NCBI RefSeq assembly: GCF_000702545.1
Contig: NZ_JNIO01000008.1
Location: 186,001-250,000 of the forward strand
Direction: 5' to 3'
DNA from: Selenomonas sp. AB3002
GTDB lineage: Bacteria; Bacillota; Negativicutes; Selenomonadales; Selenomonadaceae
DNA: 64,000 nucleotides
This document shows, in pieces, positions 60,274 to 64,000 of this stretch; position 1 is the stretch's first letter; the number at the start of each line of letters is the position of its first letter. A program made the position numbers and the translations under genes. Under the pieces are notes generated by a model, which did not search any database, was not told where the DNA came from, and worked only from the letters and a program-made list of their open reading frames with translations.

Positions 60274-60435
60274 ATGAGCAGAAAATTCACTTTTGATTTT
60301 ATACAAAAATTTCATAGCCCCATTTGTGTGAACGCTTTTCTGAAGGGACTGGACGAAAACGGCATTTCCTATAATTTTCAAGATGGGGTATTGGAGGAAC
60401 CTTCGAATATGAGGGATATATCATCGTTATGCTGA
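60274..60435 (+). CDS. Possible short protein, 53 residues
   Basis: ATG 60274 to TGA 60435 gives MSRKFTFDFIQKFHSPICVN onward to MRDISSLC. GGTGAG lies nearby as a weak ribosome site. No family recognised. It ends 16 bases before the symporter start and could be a leader or a leftover. Confidence 0.3.
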   Translation: MSRKFTFDFIQKFHSPICVNAFLKGLDENGISYNFQDGVLEEPSNMRDISSLC

Positions 60436-60450
60436 AAGGAGGAATTTTGC

Positions 60451-61683
60451 TTGCAAGACAAACAACAACCCAAATATAGTTTATCTACCAAAATTTTGCT
60501 TTCGTTACTACTGGCCTTGATATTGGGCTTTATAGCGGATCCCGCTTGTCTGCCTTTCGTAAATCAGTGGATCGCTCCTTTGGGAATTATGTTTATAAAT
60601 CTCATCAAAATGATGATTGTTCCCTTGATATTTTCATCTATCATAGCCGCTGTGACCAGTTTGCATGAGCCGCAAAAATTAAAACGCATAGGACTCTCCA
60701 CAATCGGTCTTTACCTTCTTACAACACTCGCAGCCATCGCTATAGGTCTATTCGTGGCAAATATCATAAAACCGGGAATCGGCGTTTCACTCCCGGGAGA
60801 TGCGCAAATATCCGAAAAATCAGCGCCTGCCCTTATGGATACATTGGTAGGTCTTATCCCGGCAAATCCGGTGGCGGCTATGGCAAACGGGGAAATATTG
60901 CCACTCATCGTTTTTTCGTTGTTTTTAGGTATGAGTATCTTAAAAATGGGAGGCGAGAAGGGGAAGCTCCTTGCAAATTTCTTTGCGGCTTGCGCCGAAA
61001 CATCCTATACATTGATAGGGATTATAATGAAATTTACACCTATAGGAGTTTTCGCTCTGCTTTTTCCCATCATTGTGCAAAGCGGCGTTGACATTGTCCT
61101 GCCGCTTATATCGCTTATCGGCTCCGTAGCGCTTGGCTGTCTTTTGCATGGACTCGTTACTTACGGAGCGTTGCTCAAATTTTTGGGTAAAATGAGTCCG
61201 CTTAGATTTTTCAGAAACATATTTGAAGCCATGACGGTTGCCTTTACCACCGTGTCCAGTGCAGCCACGCTTCCAATCAATATGAAAAACTGTCAGGACA
61301 ATTTGAAGCTTCGTCCCGAAATCGTCAGCTTCGTTTTGCCTCTGGGCGCCAATATCAATATGGACGGCACAGCGATATACATCGGAGTAAGTACGATTTT
61401 TGCGGCAAACTTATATGGAGTAGATTTTTCTTGGGGGCAAATGCTTATCATAGTTTTAACCGGCACCCTAGGTTCCATTGGCGCTGCCGGCGTACCTGGG
61501 GCAGCCGTTATCATGCTGGCTACTGTTTTGCAGTCGGTGGGGTTGCCTCTTGAAGCGATTGCCATTATTGCCGGCGTGGATCGCTTCACGGATATGTTTG
61601 CCACCTGCCTTAATATAACAGGCGACGCTACCGTAGCCGCCGTCATAAACGAAAATGAGAACAGGCGGGAGATTATGCCATGA
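60451..61683 (+). CDS. Dicarboxylate/amino acid:cation symporter (DAACS family)
   Basis: A 410-residue glutamate/dicarboxylate symporter. It has eight membrane helices and re-entrant loops; NLIKMMIVPLIFSSIIAAVT, TTVSSAATLPINMKNCQDNL (the Ser-rich hairpin), LGANINMDGTAIYIGVSTIF (cation and substrate site NMDGT) and GIGAAGVPGAA-like GSIGAAGVPGAAVIM are clear. TTG start behind AAAGGAGG. Takes up C4-dicarboxylates or acidic amino acids with Na+ or H+. Confidence 0.93.
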   Translation: MQDKQQPKYSLSTKILLSLLLALILGFIADPACLPFVNQWIAPLGIMFINLIKMMIVPLIFSSIIAAVTSLHEPQKLKRIGLSTIGLYLLTTLAAIAIGLFVANIIKPGIGVSLPGDAQISEKSAPALMDTLVGLIPANPVAAMANGEILPLIVFSLFLGMSILKMGGEKGKLLANFFAACAETSYTLIGIIMKFTPIGVFALLFPIIVQSGVDIVLPLISLIGSVALGCLLHGLVTYGALLKFLGKMSPLRFFRNIFEAMTVAFTTVSSAATLPINMKNCQDNLKLRPEIVSFVLPLGANINMDGTAIYIGVSTIFAANLYGVDFSWGQMLIIVLTGTLGSIGAAGVPGAAVIMLATVLQSVGLPLEAIAIIAGVDRFTDMFATCLNITGDATVAAVINENENRREIMP

Positions 61684-61948
61684 ATTTATGGTAAACGACA
61701 GTAAATTACGAGGAGTGGCGATTAGATTGGCACTACGACAGGGATACGAGTCCTAATGGCGGAAGGCGGGATTTGCTGGTCAGTGAAAGCATACGGCTTA
61801 TAAGACACTTCCCAATCAAAAGGATTCGCAGATAGTGATTGTGAACGGAGCAGCTTATGCAATGCTGATGGAACGACCTTCTTACAGGATATTTTAGAGA
61901 GCAGATATTGAAATTCTTCACCGAATCTTCTCGAAGTCAGGTTCGAAT
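61684..61948. other. Degraded intergenic stretch
   Basis: No intact gene. A short frame ending in VIVNGAAYAMLMERPSYRIF near 61899 looks like the tail of an unknown protein. The surrounding sequence has no ribosome site or start. Confidence 0.4.
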
Positions 61949-62121
61949 TTATCCTGCAAATTCACAGCCACCAGGTCCGCAGACCATGCCATTTAGGGAT
62001 CCCGTTGCTGTTTTTTCTTCCGCAAGGATTTTCTCGATGGCTTCCTTCAGTATGGCTGTCGGCTGCGCTCCTGAAGCCGTATATTTCTCGTTGATAAGGA
62101 AATCAGAACCACCCGTTGGAC
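61949..62121 (-). pseudogene. FrnE-like DsbA-family protein, C-terminal fragment
   Basis: On the minus strand GGSDFLINEKYTASGAQPTA, ILKEAIEKILAEEK and VCGPGGCEF match the end of FrnE-type DsbA proteins (INEKYAISGAQ type and a final Cys-rich tail). The thioredoxin-fold start with its CxxC is missing. It is joined to an IS3 remnant through a palindrome. Confidence 0.65.
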
Positions 62122-62135
62122 GGGTGGTTCTGATT
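62101..62135. repeat. Perfect 16-bp palindrome at a fusion point
   Basis: AATCAGAACCACCCGT (62101-62116) and ACGGGTGGTTCTGATT (62120-62135) around TGG. The left arm belongs to the FrnE coding sequence; the right arm sits where the IS3 remnant begins. Confidence 0.85.
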
Positions 62136-62205
62136 CTTTGTCGCCTTGCAGTATCGACAGGACGACCTTGGTCTTGAATTCGGCTGTGTACTTTTTTCTT
62201 GGCAT
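62136..62205 (-). pseudogene. IS3-type transposase OrfA start fragment
   Basis: From ATG 62205 on the minus strand: MPRKKYTAEFKTKVVLSIL then QGDKE, the usual N-terminus of IS3-family OrfA. The similarity ends at the palindrome after 24 residues. Confidence 0.7.
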
Positions 62206-62307
62206 GAATATGACCTCCATTTTGTTCGGTTATTATATCATGCACTCTTAAAATACGAAAAGGCACACCGTATCAGTTCGCTGGGTTGCGCCCTTTCCCA
62301 GACTGCC

Positions 62308-62499
62308 ATGGATGAAGCTACCGAAAAACTATCCCAAACTTATCAGGATATTCGTACCGAAATGCTGAATATCATCGATTCTGGTGATGCTGAATACATT
62401 TTCGTATTATCAAAAGCATTGTTTGGCTGTTCTCTGGCGGGGAAAAGTCTTTCGGAAACCAAGGAATTGCTGTATCCGCATGTAACGGAAGAAAATTGA
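62308..62499 (+). CDS. Short uncharacterised protein, possibly a fragment
   Basis: MDEATEKLSQTYQDIRTEML to YPHVTEEN, 63 residues, helical and acidic. Similar frame goes on upstream for some residues (HRISSLGCALSQTA) without a start, so it may be the end of a longer lost gene. No family recognised. Confidence 0.35.
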   Translation: MDEATEKLSQTYQDIRTEMLNIIDSGDAEYIFVLSKALFGCSLAGKSLSETKELLYPHVTEEN

Positions 62500-62557
62500 G
62501 AATAAAGTATCGTTATCAACAAGATGCTACACTAGGACTGATGAGGGGGCTTTGACT

Positions 62558-63421
62558 ATGAAATTAGATCTGTCACTTTTGGTGCAGTTGCAAAGCGCGG
62601 CTGAATATTTGCAGCATTGTTATGAGATTCCGCAAACTTTGCCGCAGCTTCCTCTGCCCGATGAGTCTTTCGTTACTCAGTGGCAGGAGGCCAGGGGAAA
62701 GGCAGTGCTTGATTTTATGGGGGAAATTTTTTCTCTGCCGGTTGCTGCTTTCCCGTGGGAGCAGGAGGATTTTCTCAAGATTTCCTTTGTCCAGACATTG
62801 GGAGGGAGATTGCCAGTGATTGCCACGGGAAGTCATGAGGATTTCCGCGTGATGGAGGCCTTGTTGAATGGTCGGGAGGAGAGGAGCAATCTGCCCCTGA
62901 CAGTCAATGCTTTTACCATCAAAGCGAAGGCGGAGAAGATTTCCCGTCAATGTGTCCTGCTCCTGAATCGTGCTCCCTACAGCAATATTCCTGCCACCCG
63001 ATTGGGTCTTGGGGAGGAGGAATGGCTGGATCGCTCCTATCGTCTGCGTGCTGCCCATGAATGTGCCCATTATGAAACTTTGCGCCTTTTTGGCAGCATG
63101 AAGAACAATGCTCTGGATGAAATTCTGGCAGATGCCATGGGGCAGTTGGCCGCATTTGGTGATTTCAGTGCCGACCGACAGAGGCTTTTCTTTGGCCTGA
63201 CCAAGGGAGAGGAAAGCTGCACGGGACGGCTTTCTTTCTACACGAAAAAGGTCCTGCCAGAGGAGCGGGGACAGGTCTACCAGGCCGTGGATCAGGTGCT
63301 GGATATCATAGAAGCTGATGTGAAGGAGTTGCTTTCCCAAAAGGCTGGCAATTGGGAACTGCTGACAGGAATAGCTGGAAAGAGCATCGCGTCAAGGCTG
63401 GCAACTGCAGGCAGTCATTGA
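62558..63421 (+). CDS. Unknown protein with HExxH metalloprotease-like motif
   Basis: A 287-residue soluble protein. Around residue 168 it has AAHECAHYETLRLFG, an HExxH with a further acidic residue in DEILADAMGQL 20 residues on, as in gluzincin-like metalloproteases. No signal peptide. The first 150 residues (YLQHCYEIPQTLPQLPLPDE) match no family I know. ATG 62558 behind GAGGGGGC; the TTG two codons earlier is possible. It stands alone; a cytoplasmic protease or a metal-binding regulator is possible. Confidence 0.6.
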   Translation: MKLDLSLLVQLQSAAEYLQHCYEIPQTLPQLPLPDESFVTQWQEARGKAVLDFMGEIFSLPVAAFPWEQEDFLKISFVQTLGGRLPVIATGSHEDFRVMEALLNGREERSNLPLTVNAFTIKAKAEKISRQCVLLLNRAPYSNIPATRLGLGEEEWLDRSYRLRAAHECAHYETLRLFGSMKNNALDEILADAMGQLAAFGDFSADRQRLFFGLTKGEESCTGRLSFYTKKVLPEERGQVYQAVDQVLDIIEADVKELLSQKAGNWELLTGIAGKSIASRLATAGSH

Positions 63422-63518
63422 AACAACAATCAAGCGGACGCAGGCCACCTGCCGGTAGCGGAGGTCTGCTGAGATGAGGGGGTCAATTCGGACGAAGGAT
63501 TAAGGAGGTCAATCCTAA

Positions 63519-63759
63519 CGGTTTCGATTTCATGCTGGACGAGCAGGGAAGAGTGATTTTTTGCCATCACATCGAGTCCGATGATGACAAGGTTTTAACT
63601 GATGGCAGCCATGAGACGGGGCAGCCTGTATACTGAAAATATTTCCAGGATCAAGCGGAAGGATGTAAGCGCCTATTTCGGTGAGGCAGAACAATCCGAC
63701 GACATCACCATGCTGGGACTGAAGTTTTTTGGGGTCCCATTGGCTGAACTGAATGAATA
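63519..63759 (+). pseudogene. Fragments of a fourth sensor phosphatase
   Basis: The first piece, NGFDFMLDEQGRVIFCHH, matches the sensor part of phosphatase 1 (DGINFLLDERGKVIFCQY). After a gap the second piece, DVSAYFGEAEQSDDITMLGL and KFFGV, matches the very end of the PP2C domain. About 450 residues between them are gone. A relic of another dCache-PP2C gene. Confidence 0.75.
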
Positions 63760-63919
63760 GAGTTGGCATAAAGCCTAAATGTTGTAAAGTACTGTTCTTT
63801 TAAGTACAAAAATTAATGTCGTTTACTATAGATTGGGGATTTGTTGGAGAGGAAATTTTCTAAAAATGAAAGACAGATGAGAAAAAATTTTTTTGTGTGA
63901 ACAAATGTGAAAATTGTGC

Positions 63920-63948
63920 TTGACAGGAGCACATTTGCAATGTATTAT
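63920..63948 (+). promoter_or_regulatory. Strong sigma-70 type promoter at the right edge
   Basis: TTGACA (63920-63925), 17-base spacer, TATTAT (63943-63948). No gene starts before the window ends at 64000. Confidence 0.65.
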
Positions 63949-64000
63949 GTACATTGTTCGTGGACATTTCCTGAACATTCGTTGAAAGACAAATGTATCA

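Noticed and set aside
62146-62499. A 117-codon protein starting at 62146
   Set aside because: Its first part is antisense to the IS3 remnant and has no ribosome site; only the part from 62308 looks like protein.

Overview
The window looks like chromosomal DNA of a Negativicutes bacterium of the Selenomonas type. It is moderately GC-rich and AGGAGG ribosome sites are the rule. It mixes Firmicutes-style genes (PIN-TRAM protein, CarD, a UppP with TTG start, a putative group B-like [FeFe] hydrogenase) with envelope and transport genes usual for Selenomonadaceae. The genus is inferred from gene content only; there is no rRNA or tRNA gene here to confirm it.

Layout. (1) 1-4.2 kb is the decayed end of a surface-polysaccharide region: a 5'-cut sugar epimerase, a broken DDE transposase, a GDP-fucose synthase remnant and a phosphohexomutase with an in-frame amber codon. 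(2) 4.2-22 kb is core genome: metallophosphoesterase, TVP38 protein, purine-type permease, glucosaminidase, ABC-F ATPase, UbiB-like kinase, AroH, transketolase, UppP, peptidyl-tRNA hydrolase, a radical SAM protein, CarD, PIN-TRAM, IspD-IspF and an [FeFe] hydrogenase. (3) 22-33.3 kb is a plastic accessory region full of fragments: a Y-family polymerase stub, a VWA protein, a deformylase-like protein, an AbiEi antitoxin whose toxin is deleted, two Rpn-type nucleases, three whole or partial macro domains, recombinase pieces and two kinds of repeated hairpin element. (4) 33.6-56 kb is the most interesting part: a NHLP-leader (proteusin-like) RiPP locus. (5) 56-64 kb holds a NamZ remnant, a sugar acetyltransferase, a GH84 glycosidase, an exported acetolactate decarboxylase, a dicarboxylate symporter, an HExxH protein and several remnants.

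How the RiPP locus may work. Two HlyD-type adaptors, a C39-peptidase ABC exporter and a second NHLP-type ABC subunit form the export machinery. An ECF-type sigma factor and a small leader-like protein follow. Then come a SPASM radical SAM enzyme, a PoyD-like radical SAM epimerase, a protein with two GNAT-like halves, three precursors with nitrile-hydratase-like leaders ending in Gly-Gly, and a B12-type radical SAM maturase. All three cores contain exactly three cysteines in the pattern C-x(6-12)-C-x4-C. Directly downstream is a complete partner-switch module: STAS antagonist, RsbW-like kinase and three membrane dCache-HAMP-PP2C proteins, the middle one having lost three metal-ligand aspartates. 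Remnants of one more STAS protein and one more phosphatase lie at 60.1 and 63.6 kb. My working hypothesis is an extracellular-signal-gated RiPP system. The third precursor also has a promoter with a palindrome shared with uppP and the TVP38 gene, which suggests a link to envelope state.
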